Source: Puia dinghuensis (GTDB taxonomy: Bacteria; Bacteroidota; Bacteroidia; Chitinophagales; Chitinophagaceae). From it: 64,000 bases of DNA. The position numbers and the translations under genes are program-made. This document shows, in pieces, positions 45,934 through 54,751 of this stretch. Every line of letters starts with the position of its first letter. Position 1 is the stretch's first letter. The notes under the pieces were generated by a model. It made no database searches. It was not told the DNA's origin and saw only the letters and a list, made by a program, of their open reading frames with translations. Location of the stretch: contig NZ_BMJC01000003.1 of the NCBI RefSeq assembly GCF_014642875.1, forward strand, positions 868,001 through 932,000, read 5' to 3'.

Positions 45934-47622
45934 TCATTTAAGCAGCCACATTTTCTGATTCAGGTCGTCGGCGCTGAAGCCCTGGCTGGTCAGCGCGGCT
46001 TTCCAGTTGGCGGCATTCTGCGACTGTTCGGAAACCGGATATGCCCACCGGACCGGGACAACGCCGTTATTACCCACACCGCTGCCGCCTTCGAAGGCCG
46101 GCACGCCGGTGCGCCGCCAGTTGTAGTAGGGTTCGTAACCCGAAGTCTCGAACATGGCGATATACTTCTGCAGCACGATCTGCGCGATGGCTGCTGTCTG
46201 ATTGGAAGAGAACTGCACGGCGGGTTGTGCATAGTAGCTTGCCCAGCTGAAGCTGAACGGATAAGGTTGCACCTGGGTAATAGCGTTTGCCGTCGGCGGA
46301 AGGAAATAAGCGGTAAAGTTTGTTTGGGTCACATCGATGCCGAAGAATTTCATCGATTCGATGATCCCCTTCTTATACCAGGTCTCCGCGGTGCCTCCGG
46401 CAGCCCATCCGCGCTCGACGCCTTCGGCGATGTTGAACAGCATTTCCTTATATCCGACCAGGACGTTGGGGTCGCCTGTAAAGTTTGAATAGTAGCGCTT
46501 GCGGCCGATGAAGGAATAATCGCCGGCGCTGGCGTTGGCGTACATTGTTCCCAGCGCGAGTCCGGTGCTGGCGCCGACGAAATATTTGAATTGCGCCGGG
46601 TTCTGTACCGGGTTGGCCGAATCATTTTTAAACAGCTTCCAGGCGGGGTCGCAAGTGATATATACGCGGGGGTCGCTGATAGCCGTGAGTGCGCCGACAT
46701 AAGTATCAGCCATGTTGAACCGGCCGGCGATGGACCCGAAGTTACTGGGATTGAACGGATAGGTGCTGAAGGTATTCGATCCCCCCGGGTTGTAGACAAA
46801 GGCCAGATCATCGCTCTCGCCGGTGAAGATGGGGTACTTGGAGGGGTTATTGATAATGTTGGCGAATTGCGCGGGCACATTCAGGGTAGCATCCGAAGCC
46901 TTGGCGCTGAGGGCCACCAAAACCCTTAACTTGAAGGAGTTGACCAGCTTCTGCCATTTGGTAAGATCCCCTCCATAGTAGATGTCCTGGGAAGCCGAGA
47001 GGGAAACGTCGTTGTTGTTGATGAGTGCGGCCAGGTCGTTATTAGCCGAATCCAGCTGGTTCAACACGTAGAGGAATACCTGCTCCTGCGACGTATAGGC
47101 AGGCGTGGAGATCGTCGGTGCCTGCAGGGCCTGGGTGAGGGGAACATCGCCAAAAAGAGAGGTCATGTTGTAGAAGTAATAGGCTTTGATGAACCGGCCG
47201 ACGGCTTCGTACGGGTTGAGGGCAGCGCCGCCGCGGATCGTTACTTCCTTTTCCATTTGCAGCTCATTCTTGAGCACCAGGTAGGAATTGAACGGGCCGT
47301 CGCTGACATTGCCGATGCCATTATCCGAATGCGTGGAATTATTCGTCCACGAATAGATATTATTGCCGTAATAGTTATAGTTCTGGCAATGGTATTGATT
47401 CCAGTCACCCACATTGTCCCAGGAATTGACCCCGCCCAGGGCGCCGATGGAGGAGCTTCCATTGTTGCCGGACATAGCATTGAGCACGGTGCCGAGGATC
47501 AGGTTCGGGGGGACGGAGGCGGGATTGTTGGGGTTGTTAAACTTATCTTCGATCTTCTTGCTGCAGGCAGTCATCAGCAAGGCGCCCATCAGAACGATAG
47601 CTATATTTTTAATCTTTTTCAT
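45934..47622 (-). CDS. SusD/RagB-family outer-membrane lipoprotein (pair 2)
   Basis: A 562-residue protein with lipobox LLMTACSKK and a SusD-like_2 body similar to pair 1, including the closing PYYNWRRTGVPAFEGGSGVG. The start at 47622 (MKKIKN) gives the lipoprotein signal. It lies 19 bp behind its SusC and is followed by a strong terminator. It captures nutrient at the cell surface; the substrate is unknown. Confidence 0.92.
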   Translation of the reverse strand: MKKIKNIAIVLMGALLMTACSKKIEDKFNNPNNPASVPPNLILGTVLNAMSGNNGSSSIGALGGVNSWDNVGDWNQYHCQNYNYYGNNIYSWTNNSTHSDNGIGNVSDGPFNSYLVLKNELQMEKEVTIRGGAALNPYEAVGRFIKAYYFYNMTSLFGDVPLTQALQAPTISTPAYTSQEQVFLYVLNQLDSANNDLAALINNNDVSLSASQDIYYGGDLTKWQKLVNSFKLRVLVALSAKASDATLNVPAQFANIINNPSKYPIFTGESDDLAFVYNPGGSNTFSTYPFNPSNFGSIAGRFNMADTYVGALTAISDPRVYITCDPAWKLFKNDSANPVQNPAQFKYFVGASTGLALGTMYANASAGDYSFIGRKRYYSNFTGDPNVLVGYKEMLFNIAEGVERGWAAGGTAETWYKKGIIESMKFFGIDVTQTNFTAYFLPPTANAITQVQPYPFSFSWASYYAQPAVQFSSNQTAAIAQIVLQKYIAMFETSGYEPYYNWRRTGVPAFEGGSGVGNNGVVPVRWAYPVSEQSQNAANWKAALTSQGFSADDLNQKMWLLK

Positions 47623-47641
47623 ATTTCTTTTTCTTGAGGAT

Positions 47642-50600
47642 TTAGAAAGAAAAATTGATGTTGATACCATAGCTGCGGGTCGTCGGCGTTTGCAGGCCCG
47701 AACCGGAGTCCTGGGAATATTGGTCTACATCCAGGTCTTTATACCGGCTGGGGAAGAAGTAAAGGAGGTTCCTGCCCACCAGCGAGACGCTTGCATTGCT
47801 GACGATCGACTTCTTGCCAAAGGTGCTTTGCGGAACCTTGTAGGTAAGCGTTACTTCCCGCAGTTTGACATAGGTCTTTTTGATCGTGACCAGGTCGTTG
47901 ATGGAGCTTGCCTGGTAAACGAAGGGCTGTACAAGGCTCTTGGTGGTGTTCGTCGATTCGGTGAGGCTTTTGTAGTTGGTGATAGCGCCCGTGATAGGAT
48001 CCAGTTGGATCGATCCGCCGGTGAGGTTGACCCCATCGCCGGTATAAGCAGGCACATTGGCTTCGTCCGAAGGCCTTGCCGCGCCGAGAGCACCGGTGGC
48101 CGACTCGATGTGGCGACCGCCCTGCAAGGTCTTTTTCCGGATATAGTCGGTGATCACACCGCCTACGATACCGTCAAACTGAAAGCGCATGGAAAAGTTC
48201 TTATAGCTTACGGTGTTGATCAAACCCCAGTGCCAGTCGGGATCGGCGTGCCCGAAGATCTTTTGGGCGGAAGAGCCCAGGTCGGAGTAGCGGATATAGG
48301 TGCCGGAGCTGGGATCGATGACCATCTTGCCTGCGGGGGTGCGGACAAAAGCATCGCCATATACGAGGTCGACGCGCTGGCCATTCTTTTCATAGTTGTC
48401 CGGGTTGGAGTTGCTAACCCATTCCCTTTTAAACGTAAAGAAGTTGGCGGTCACATCCCAGTTGAGTCCATGGGGGTTGACAATAGCTTTGCCGCTGACT
48501 GTTGCTTCCCAACCATTATTGGTGTAGACGTTGCCATTGGTTTCGTAGACCGAGTATCCGGAGGCGTTGGATGTACCCTGATTTACGATAAGCTGATTCC
48601 AATAGCGGTAGCGGGTGACGTCCAGTCCGATGCGGTTCTTCAGGAAACGGATGTCGAGACCGATCTCTGTCGCCTTTCTGTCCGCCGTATGAATATTGGG
48701 GCTAACTACCTGATCGGTATAACGGGCACTGTTCTGACCGGTGTAGGTGGGTGTCAGGTTGTAGCTGGGAGAGAACTGGTAGCTGGGCCCGTTGTAGGGG
48801 GAGACCCAGGTGTAGCCATAGCCGCCGGCAGGGGTAGCGCTTACATTCGGGGTGAAGGTGGGATTTGTTCCGCCGTCCTTGCTTTCCGCGTAGGAAGCCC
48901 TGACCTTGAGGAAGGAGATGACTTCCGGCAGGTGGACGTATTCGGAAACCACGGTTGCCAGGTTAAAGGAGGGGTAATAATAGCTGTTATTATTGACAGG
49001 CAGGGTGGAGGATTTGTCCACGCGGCCGGTGACATTGGCCGTCAGGTAGGATTTGTACCCGAGGTCGACGGAGTAATAAGCGCTGAGCACAAGCATCTTT
49101 GAAGAGAAATTGCTTCCCGTCAGGGCTCCCTGCGAGTTGGAGAAAGCATATACCCCAGGTGCATTCAGGTAGTTGGTGGATTCGAAGTTGGAGTTGAAGC
49201 TGAAGTTGCGCACCGTAGCGCCGGCTACAGCAGAGAGATCGAGGAATCCGGCAATCTCGTTCTTATGAAAACGAGCCTGAAGGTCTTCGTTGTTGTCGAA
49301 CAGCTGCCGCCGGTCTTCGCGGTAATCGCCCTGGCGGAGCGGCCGGCCATAAACACCTGCGGAATAAGGCATCTTCTCCGAGTTGAACATATCATAGGCC
49401 GTGAAGCTGGGGCGGAACTGGAAGTCGAAGTTCTGGTTGAGCTTGTAGTTGAGGGAGGCGTAGCCGTATTCATTGTTCTGGTAGTGGCCGCGCAGCCATT
49501 CGTAGGACATGAACCAGGGGTTGTTGTACCGGTAGTACTCTTCATAGTTCTGCTCGATGCCTGCCTTACCTGGCTGCCAGTAATTACGGATATTGGGGCT
49601 GTTGACACTCCAGTCGGCGCCGCCCCAGATGATGATGTTATAGATGATACTGTTGGGGCCGTAGTTGACGTCCGGGATGTTGGGTGTGGACTGGCGGCTG
49701 AAATTGAAATAGGTGGAGAGGCTCAGCTTGTCGCTGAAGCGCTGGGTAACGTTAGCCGTAAAGCTCGCATTGTTCAGCTGGGTATTGGGTACGATGCCTC
49801 GCTGCCAGGTGTCGCCGAAGGAAAGGCGCATATCGGTCTTCTCCGTCGAACTGCTGACAGAGATGCTGTTGACGGTGAGTTCGCCTGCCTGGATGAAGTT
49901 TTTCAAATTGTCTTTCCCCCTGGCGGTGAACGGTGTGGGCGCTACGTGGCCGGTGTACTTACTGCCGTCGGCAAAAGTCGTCGTATAGGTTTGATTCGCA
50001 GTGTAGGCGCCGTCGTACTGAGGCAGCAGCTGGCCGCGGAACTGGGGGCCCCAAACGTCGTAATCATAGTCATTGATCCCTACGCCAACCGCACCGCTGC
50101 CGAAATAAGAAGCCGCGCTGGAACCGCCACCGCCAAAAGCATATTTGCCGTTGTCGCCGGGGCCATACGTGTCCTGGTATTTGGGAAGGGCGATGAAGCC
50201 TGTATTGATCTGGTTGCTGGTGTTGAAAGTGATCACCGGTTTACCCTTGGCCTTCGAGCCTTTCTTAGTGGTGATGATTATGGCGCCGTCCTTACCCTGG
50301 AATCCATAGAGCGCCGCGGCATTGGGGCCTTTCAGGACGGTGAAGTTCTCGATATCGTCCGCATTGAGATTGTAGGTATCCGAGCTGATGGGAACGCCGT
50401 CCACCACGAAGATGGGCGAACCTTCGCCGCGCATGATCACCCCGGCGGGGCGGCCGATCTCCGGATTAATATTGATCTCGAGACCCGCGGCCTGGCCCTT
50501 CAGGGCGTTGACCGGATCGGCTTCGCGTGCCTGGGTCAGGGTGTTGGCATCAACGGTCTGCAAGGCATAACCAAGGCGCCGCGCCTCCTTTTTAATACCG

Positions 50601-50932
50601 GTGGCCGTTACTACCACCTGGTTCAGCTCGCGGGCATCCGCCGCTACAGCGATGGTCAGATCGGAGCCATTCACTTCCTGTTCGGTCTTTTCGATGCCTA
50701 CACCGGAAATGACGAGGACATCGCCTTCTTTTGCTTTAAGGGCGAAGCCGCCATCCACGCCAGTGGACGTGCCGGTGTGCGTCCCTTTAATAATTACGGA
50801 GACGCCGGGAACAGGTGACTGATCGTTCTTTGATAATACGTGCCCGGTGATGACCTTCTGGGCGAAACTGAAGAGCGGCAATAGAAATGCCACAAGCAAG
50901 ACACCCGTTATGTGGGTAATTTTCTTACTCAT
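47642..50932 (-). CDS. SusC/RagA-family TonB-linked outer-membrane transporter (pair 2)
   Basis: A 1096-residue protein with a signal peptide (GVLLVAFLLPLFSFAQ), a carboxypeptidase-like domain (about 25-105), a plug (DPVNALKGQAAGLEININ; IFVVDGVPISSD) and a barrel that ends NINFSF. It works with the SusD encoded 19 bp downstream. An XRE-cupin regulator gene lies upstream and a palindrome precedes its promoter, so the pair may be under that regulator. Confidence 0.94.
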   Translation of the reverse strand: MSKKITHITGVLLVAFLLPLFSFAQKVITGHVLSKNDQSPVPGVSVIIKGTHTGTSTGVDGGFALKAKEGDVLVISGVGIEKTEQEVNGSDLTIAVAADARELNQVVVTATGIKKEARRLGYALQTVDANTLTQAREADPVNALKGQAAGLEININPEIGRPAGVIMRGEGSPIFVVDGVPISSDTYNLNADDIENFTVLKGPNAAALYGFQGKDGAIIITTKKGSKAKGKPVITFNTSNQINTGFIALPKYQDTYGPGDNGKYAFGGGGSSAASYFGSGAVGVGINDYDYDVWGPQFRGQLLPQYDGAYTANQTYTTTFADGSKYTGHVAPTPFTARGKDNLKNFIQAGELTVNSISVSSSTEKTDMRLSFGDTWQRGIVPNTQLNNASFTANVTQRFSDKLSLSTYFNFSRQSTPNIPDVNYGPNSIIYNIIIWGGADWSVNSPNIRNYWQPGKAGIEQNYEEYYRYNNPWFMSYEWLRGHYQNNEYGYASLNYKLNQNFDFQFRPSFTAYDMFNSEKMPYSAGVYGRPLRQGDYREDRRQLFDNNEDLQARFHKNEIAGFLDLSAVAGATVRNFSFNSNFESTNYLNAPGVYAFSNSQGALTGSNFSSKMLVLSAYYSVDLGYKSYLTANVTGRVDKSSTLPVNNNSYYYPSFNLATVVSEYVHLPEVISFLKVRASYAESKDGGTNPTFTPNVSATPAGGYGYTWVSPYNGPSYQFSPSYNLTPTYTGQNSARYTDQVVSPNIHTADRKATEIGLDIRFLKNRIGLDVTRYRYWNQLIVNQGTSNASGYSVYETNGNVYTNNGWEATVSGKAIVNPHGLNWDVTANFFTFKREWVSNSNPDNYEKNGQRVDLVYGDAFVRTPAGKMVIDPSSGTYIRYSDLGSSAQKIFGHADPDWHWGLINTVSYKNFSMRFQFDGIVGGVITDYIRKKTLQGGRHIESATGALGAARPSDEANVPAYTGDGVNLTGGSIQLDPITGAITNYKSLTESTNTTKSLVQPFVYQASSINDLVTIKKTYVKLREVTLTYKVPQSTFGKKSIVSNASVSLVGRNLLYFFPSRYKDLDVDQYSQDSGSGLQTPTTRSYGININFSF

Positions 50933-50978
50933 AATACAGTATGTTTTTAGTTGAGAATTGCGGACTTTATCTCAGCGG

Positions 50979-50986
50979 CGAAAGTA
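50979..50986 (-). promoter_or_regulatory. -7 element of SusCD pair 2
   Basis: The minus strand reads TACTTTCG (one mismatch to TAnnTTTG), 46 nt before the SusC start. Confidence 0.4.
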
Positions 50987-51030
50987 TAAGGACAATGTGA
51001 CTGAAAGGTTAGGGCTGATTTAAGTAAATG

Positions 51031-51060
51031 TTAACAGTTTAGCGAGACTAAACCAATGTT
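51031..51060. promoter_or_regulatory. inverted repeat upstream of SusCD pair 2, possible operator
   Basis: GTTTAG (51037-51042) and CTAAAC (51048-51053) flank CGAGA, and an outer TTAACA/TGTTAA pair extends the symmetry with a 3-nt offset. It lies about 45 bp upstream of the SusC -7 element and just behind the XRE-cupin gene. Confidence 0.4.
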
Positions 51061-51151
51061 AAGTATTTGTAAATAAGCGGGAATAAGTGAAAATGCCGGT
51101 TGCAATCGATTTTATGTGTGGACGAGAAAGACCTTGGGTGAGAAAGATCAA

Positions 51152-51721
51152 TCAAAAAAGATAGAAGACGAGAATGAGGGCTTCGGTGCTGCCGATGTTC
51201 TTAAGGCGGTGGCGGGCGCGGCCATCGAAGAAGAGGGTGTCGCCTTCACTCAGCGTGAAGTTTTCGTTCTCCACCTGGTATTCGATATCACCTTTAAGAA
51301 TGTATTTGCATTCGTAGGCGTCTGTGCGGATCAGCTGTTTGCGGTTGGCGCCTTTTTTCAGTTCGAGCAGGACGACGTCGGCTGCCTGGGAGCTGATGCT
51401 GCGGGTGAGAATGCGCCGGTAAGAAAATCCTTTCACCGGCTCTTTTGTGAAGAGCTTCTCCTGGCCTTTGCGGATGATGAGGATGTGGTTGTTGGTAAAG
51501 CTGTCGTGCATGTCTTCGAAGAAGGTGCGGAGGTCTTCCTCGAGGGAGTGGATGATATTGAAGAGGACGGGGAGAGAGGGGACGGTGCGATTGTTCTCGA
51601 TCTGCGAGATGAGACCCTTGCTGACACCGGCTTTTGTTGCCAGCTGTTCGAGGGTAATATTCTTCTGTGTGCGTTTGGTCTTTATCTTATCACCGATGAG
51701 CAGCAGGAGTTCTTCTTGCAT
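51152..51721 (-). CDS. XRE-family regulator with cupin sensor domain
   Basis: A 189-residue protein: an N-terminal Cro/C1 helix-turn-helix (LEQLATKAGVSKGLISQIEN, about 23-42) and a C-terminal cupin (GDIEYQVENENFTLSEGD; FFDGRARHRLKN). Such regulators bind small ligands through the cupin and often control neighbouring uptake genes. The upstream SusCD pair with a palindromic site is the likely target. Confidence 0.9.
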   Translation of the reverse strand: MQEELLLLIGDKIKTKRTQKNITLEQLATKAGVSKGLISQIENNRTVPSLPVLFNIIHSLEEDLRTFFEDMHDSFTNNHILIIRKGQEKLFTKEPVKGFSYRRILTRSISSQAADVVLLELKKGANRKQLIRTDAYECKYILKGDIEYQVENENFTLSEGDTLFFDGRARHRLKNIGSTEALILVFYLF

Positions 51722-51765
51722 ACCTGTGACAGTTTGCCCGGTAAGTTATAACAATTGCAGGGAAA

Positions 51766-52554
51766 TTACAGGGAATTCAGATAAGCGGCGAGGTCGGCGA
51801 TGTGGTCGGTATTGAGATAATCGACCTGTAGTTGCATCAATTGGCGCCAGGCTGCGGGGAAATCAGGCGCATCCCAAAGCCGGACGGGCAGGTGTAGGGT
51901 ATGCGAATGGGTGATGGCCGCTTTCAGGGCGCCCAGGTCTGTGTCCGGGATGCCGGTGCGCGAATCCCAGCGGGTATAATAGCGCAGGTCGTCGCTCATC
52001 ATAGCAATGCGGGAAAGCGCTTCAGGGGTGTATTGGAGATGCAGGATGCCGTCGAAAGCAATGAAAGGGGGATAAGCCGTATACTGTGCCGGGTCGGGCC
52101 GGTTTCCACTGATGACCCATTTCAGGGCGGAACAGTGTTCGAGGGCAGGGTATTTGTCGAGCAGACCGACAAGCGCGGCGAGAGCCGCGACCGAGTCCGC
52201 CTTTACGTCGATGAGGATCTGCAGCCGTCTCAAAGTATCAGCATAGGGATAGCCGTTGTTCTTTTCGATGCAGGCCTCCAGCGGTTTGACATAATATTCT
52301 TCCAGCGTTCGGCCCGCTTTTATCTCTTCCCGATCGTGGCCGATAAGCACCTTGCCGCCGACGAGCCAGATATCGGCTTCGATGGAGCCGAACCGGTGTT
52401 GCCAGGCCATCCAGAAGGGAGTGGGTTGCTCATAGTCGTTATGGGAATGGGTGTTGGCGACGGTATAATGCAGGGGCTGTGCATTCGATATAACAGGTCT
52501 TACGGTTAGGGATAGTGTTATTGCAGCGGCGAGAAGGATAGGCCAGTTTTTCAT
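51766..52554 (-). CDS. exported GDPD/PI-PLC-like phosphodiesterase
   Basis: A 262-residue protein with a signal peptide (ILLAAAITLSLTVRPVISNA). The mature part is a TIM-barrel phosphodiesterase with NTHSHNDYEQ near residue 35, SIEADIWLVGGKVLIGHDR and ILIDVKADS, as in the glycerophosphodiesterase/PI-PLC superfamily. It may split glycerophosphodiesters, for example from phospholipid turnover. It diverges from the PlcP-like operon over a 119-bp gap that holds Pho-type repeats. Confidence 0.86.
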   Translation of the reverse strand: MKNWPILLAAAITLSLTVRPVISNAQPLHYTVANTHSHNDYEQPTPFWMAWQHRFGSIEADIWLVGGKVLIGHDREEIKAGRTLEEYYVKPLEACIEKNNGYPYADTLRRLQILIDVKADSVAALAALVGLLDKYPALEHCSALKWVISGNRPDPAQYTAYPPFIAFDGILHLQYTPEALSRIAMMSDDLRYYTRWDSRTGIPDTDLGALKAAITHSHTLHLPVRLWDAPDFPAAWRQLMQLQVDYLNTDHIADLAAYLNSL

Positions 52555-52559
52555 GGGCG

Positions 52560-52567
52560 CAAAGGTA
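52560..52567 (-). promoter_or_regulatory. -7 element for the GDPD-like gene, leaderless start
   Basis: The minus strand reads TACCTTTG, a perfect consensus, ending only 5 nt before the ATG at 52554. Transcription would begin at or next to the start codon. Confidence 0.55.
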
Positions 52568-52582
52568 ATCTATCCAAGAACC

Positions 52583-52649
52583 GTAACACTGGATTAACAA
52601 TAGGCTTACAATTTGTTAACCCTGGCTTAAAATAGCAATAATATCTTAT
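52583..52649 (+). promoter_or_regulatory. putative Pho box of five 11-bp units plus -7 element
   Basis: Five consecutive units: GTAACActgga (52583), TTAACAatagg (52594), CTTACAatttg (52605), TTAACCctggc (52616), TTAAAAtagca (52627). Nine nucleotides after the last 6-mer comes TATCTTAT (52642-52649). This is the longest such array in the window and matches the period and placement at the pst operon. Confidence 0.65.
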
Positions 52650-52673
52650 ATAGAACTTTGGGAAACCACAATA

Positions 52674-53513
52674 ATGGAAAAACGTCCCGTAGATGTAGTT
52701 GTTTTATCCGATGTTCACCTTGGAACATATGGATGCCGGGCAATGGAACTCGTCAACTACTTAAAGAGCATCACACCTAACATATTGATCCTGAATGGGG
52801 ATATCATCGACGGCTGGCAGTTTACCAAGCGTTACTTCCCCGTGGCCCATATTATGGTGATCAAGGAGATAATCCAATTCATCACCAATGGCACCCGGGT
52901 CTTCTATATCACCGGCAACCATGACGAGATGATGCGCCGCTATACGGACATCCAGATGGGGAATTTCACCCTTACCGACAAGCTGGTGCTGGAGATCGAT
53001 AATAAGATGACCTGGATCTTTCACGGCGATGTTTTCGACAATACTACCAAAGGGAGTGCCAAAATCCTGGCAAAACTGGGGAGCAGCGGTTATAATCTCT
53101 TGATTCGCTTCAACAGATTCATTAATTTTATATTGAAATCCCTCGGTCGTGAGCGCGTTTCTATCTCCAAACAGGTGATGGCTCAGGTGAATAAGGCCGT
53201 CAGCAAGATCAACGATTTCGAATTAATAGCCGCCGAGCTCGCCATAGAAAAGAAATACGATTACGTCATCTGCGGGCATATTCATCAGCCGCAGAAGAAA
53301 ATAGTGGAAACAAAGAACGGGAAAGTCACTTATCTGAATTCAGGGGATTGGGTGGAGCATTGTACGGCCCTGGAATATCATCAGAACGAATGGAGCATTT
53401 TCGAGTATAACGAGAAGGACTTCCCGGTGACGCAGACGATCGAAATGAAGCCGTCTGTCAACGTGCTGACTGACGAGATCAATTTTTACATCAACTCTTT
53501 GGCAGCGATATAG
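52674..53513 (+). CDS. PlcP/LpxH-like metallophosphoesterase
   Basis: A 279-residue calcineurin-fold enzyme with LSDVHLG (Asp13, His15), NGDIIDGW (Asp43), GNHDE (His83), FHGDVFD (His117) and GHIHQP (His202, His204). This is the family that holds UDP-diacylglucosamine diphosphatase LpxH and the phosphate-starvation phospholipase C PlcP. A Pho-type array upstream and a glycosyltransferase gene 21 bp downstream favour a PlcP role: releasing diacylglycerol from phospholipids for glycolipid synthesis. LpxH activity cannot be excluded. Confidence 0.85.
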   Translation: MEKRPVDVVVLSDVHLGTYGCRAMELVNYLKSITPNILILNGDIIDGWQFTKRYFPVAHIMVIKEIIQFITNGTRVFYITGNHDEMMRRYTDIQMGNFTLTDKLVLEIDNKMTWIFHGDVFDNTTKGSAKILAKLGSSGYNLLIRFNRFINFILKSLGRERVSISKQVMAQVNKAVSKINDFELIAAELAIEKKYDYVICGHIHQPQKKIVETKNGKVTYLNSGDWVEHCTALEYHQNEWSIFEYNEKDFPVTQTIEMKPSVNVLTDEINFYINSLAAI

Positions 53514-53534
53514 GTAGCTGTGATATAACTGATT

Positions 53535-54572
53535 ATGAAGATTTTTTACGCGGTGCAGGCAACGGGCAACGGCCACATCAGCCGGGCGATGGAACTACTT
53601 CCCTATTTCCAACGCTACGGGAAAGTGGACATTTTCCTGAGTGGGGCAAACAATAGTCTTCAGCTCGACGCTTCGGTTAAATACCGGAGCAAGGGGCTTA
53701 GCCTTTTTTATACCAGTAGCGGCGGACTGAATTATTGGGAAATTGGGAAACAGATCGCGCCGCTGCGGCTGTGGCGGGAAGTGCGTGACCTGCCGGTGGA
53801 AAAATACGACCTCGTCATCAACGACTTCGAATGCCTCACCTCCCTGGCCTGTATGTACAAGCGGGTCCCATCCGTGAACTTCGGGCACCAGGCCAGCTTC
53901 ATCTCCCCAAAGGTTCCCCGCCCCGAAAAACGGGAATGGATGGGAGAATGGATCCTCCGTAATTATGCCCGGGCCACGCAGTATGTCGGGCTTCATTTCA
54001 AGCAATACGACGATTTTATCCTGCCGCCGGTGATCAAGCGGGATATCCTGCAGGCAGAACCACAGGACAAGGGGTATGTCACCGTCTATCTCTCTTCTTA
54101 TAACGACGCAACCGTCCGCCGTTACCTCCAGCCGCTGAAGGAGTTTACCTTCCAGGTGTTTTCCAAAGAAGTACAACGGCCGACCCAGGACGGTAATATC
54201 CTTTTCCTGCCCGTCAACAAGGCCGCCTTTAACAAAAGCCTTATCTCGTGCAAGGCCATCCTCACGGGCGCCGGCTTCGAGGCCCCGGCAGAGGCCTTAT
54301 ACCTGGGCAAGAAACTAATGGTCATCCCTATCCGGGGACAATATGAGCAGTCCTGTAATGCGGCCGCATTGCAAAAAATGGGTGTGCCGGTGCTTAAGAC
54401 GCTGGACGCCGGATTTGCGGGAGTTTTCCGGCCTTGGATGGAGTTGCGGCGGAAGCCTTGCCTGCATCTCGATTACTCCACGGAGGCGATAGTCAGCTAT
54501 CTCATGCATCATTGTCATCTCGAAAAAGAAGGAACCCTGGATATGCTATATCCGGAGGCGGTGTTCAACTAG
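53535..54572 (+). CDS. GT28-like glycosyltransferase, possible glycolipid synthase
   Basis: A 345-residue GT-B enzyme with the glycine-rich start YAVQATGNGHISRAMEL and a C-terminal donor site TGAGFEAPAEALYLGKKL, GQYEQSCNAAAL, as in GT28 enzymes such as MurG and diacylglycerol galactosyltransferases. Co-transcribed with the PlcP-like enzyme. The pair resembles the PlcP-Agt scheme in which diacylglycerol freed from phospholipids is glycosylated under phosphate limitation. The acceptor is inferred. Confidence 0.83.
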   Translation: MKIFYAVQATGNGHISRAMELLPYFQRYGKVDIFLSGANNSLQLDASVKYRSKGLSLFYTSSGGLNYWEIGKQIAPLRLWREVRDLPVEKYDLVINDFECLTSLACMYKRVPSVNFGHQASFISPKVPRPEKREWMGEWILRNYARATQYVGLHFKQYDDFILPPVIKRDILQAEPQDKGYVTVYLSSYNDATVRRYLQPLKEFTFQVFSKEVQRPTQDGNILFLPVNKAAFNKSLISCKAILTGAGFEAPAEALYLGKKLMVIPIRGQYEQSCNAAALQKMGVPVLKTLDAGFAGVFRPWMELRRKPCLHLDYSTEAIVSYLMHHCHLEKEGTLDMLYPEAVFN

Positions 54573-54589
54573 ACTTTTCGGTAAAAATA

Positions 54590-54617
54590 AATTCCCCTCG
54601 TAGAAACGAGGGGAATT
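54590..54617. terminator. hairpin between glycosyltransferase and phoU, first copy
   Basis: An 11-bp stem, AATTCCCCTCG/CGAGGGGAATT, with a 6-nt loop. On the minus strand it is followed by TTATTTTT, so it can end phoU read-through; on the plus strand it may end the glycosyltransferase message. Confidence 0.65.
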
Positions 54618-54693
54618 CTGCATGAGAAAATTCAACTCTACATATATAAACCATCGATTAACAGGTGACTGTTTAATTTGGTATATCAAAAAT

Positions 54694-54718
54694 AAACTCC
54701 CCGTATTACGGGGAGTTT
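54694..54718 (-). terminator. intrinsic terminator after phoU
   Basis: A perfect 10-bp stem, AAACTCCCCG/CGGGGAGTTT, with a 5-nt loop, followed on the minus strand by ATTTTTG. It lies 34 bp after the phoU stop and closes the pst operon. It resembles the hairpin at 54590 in form. Confidence 0.75.
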
Positions 54719-54751
54719 ACTTAAGTGTTATGTGAATATTATGATTCCGGG

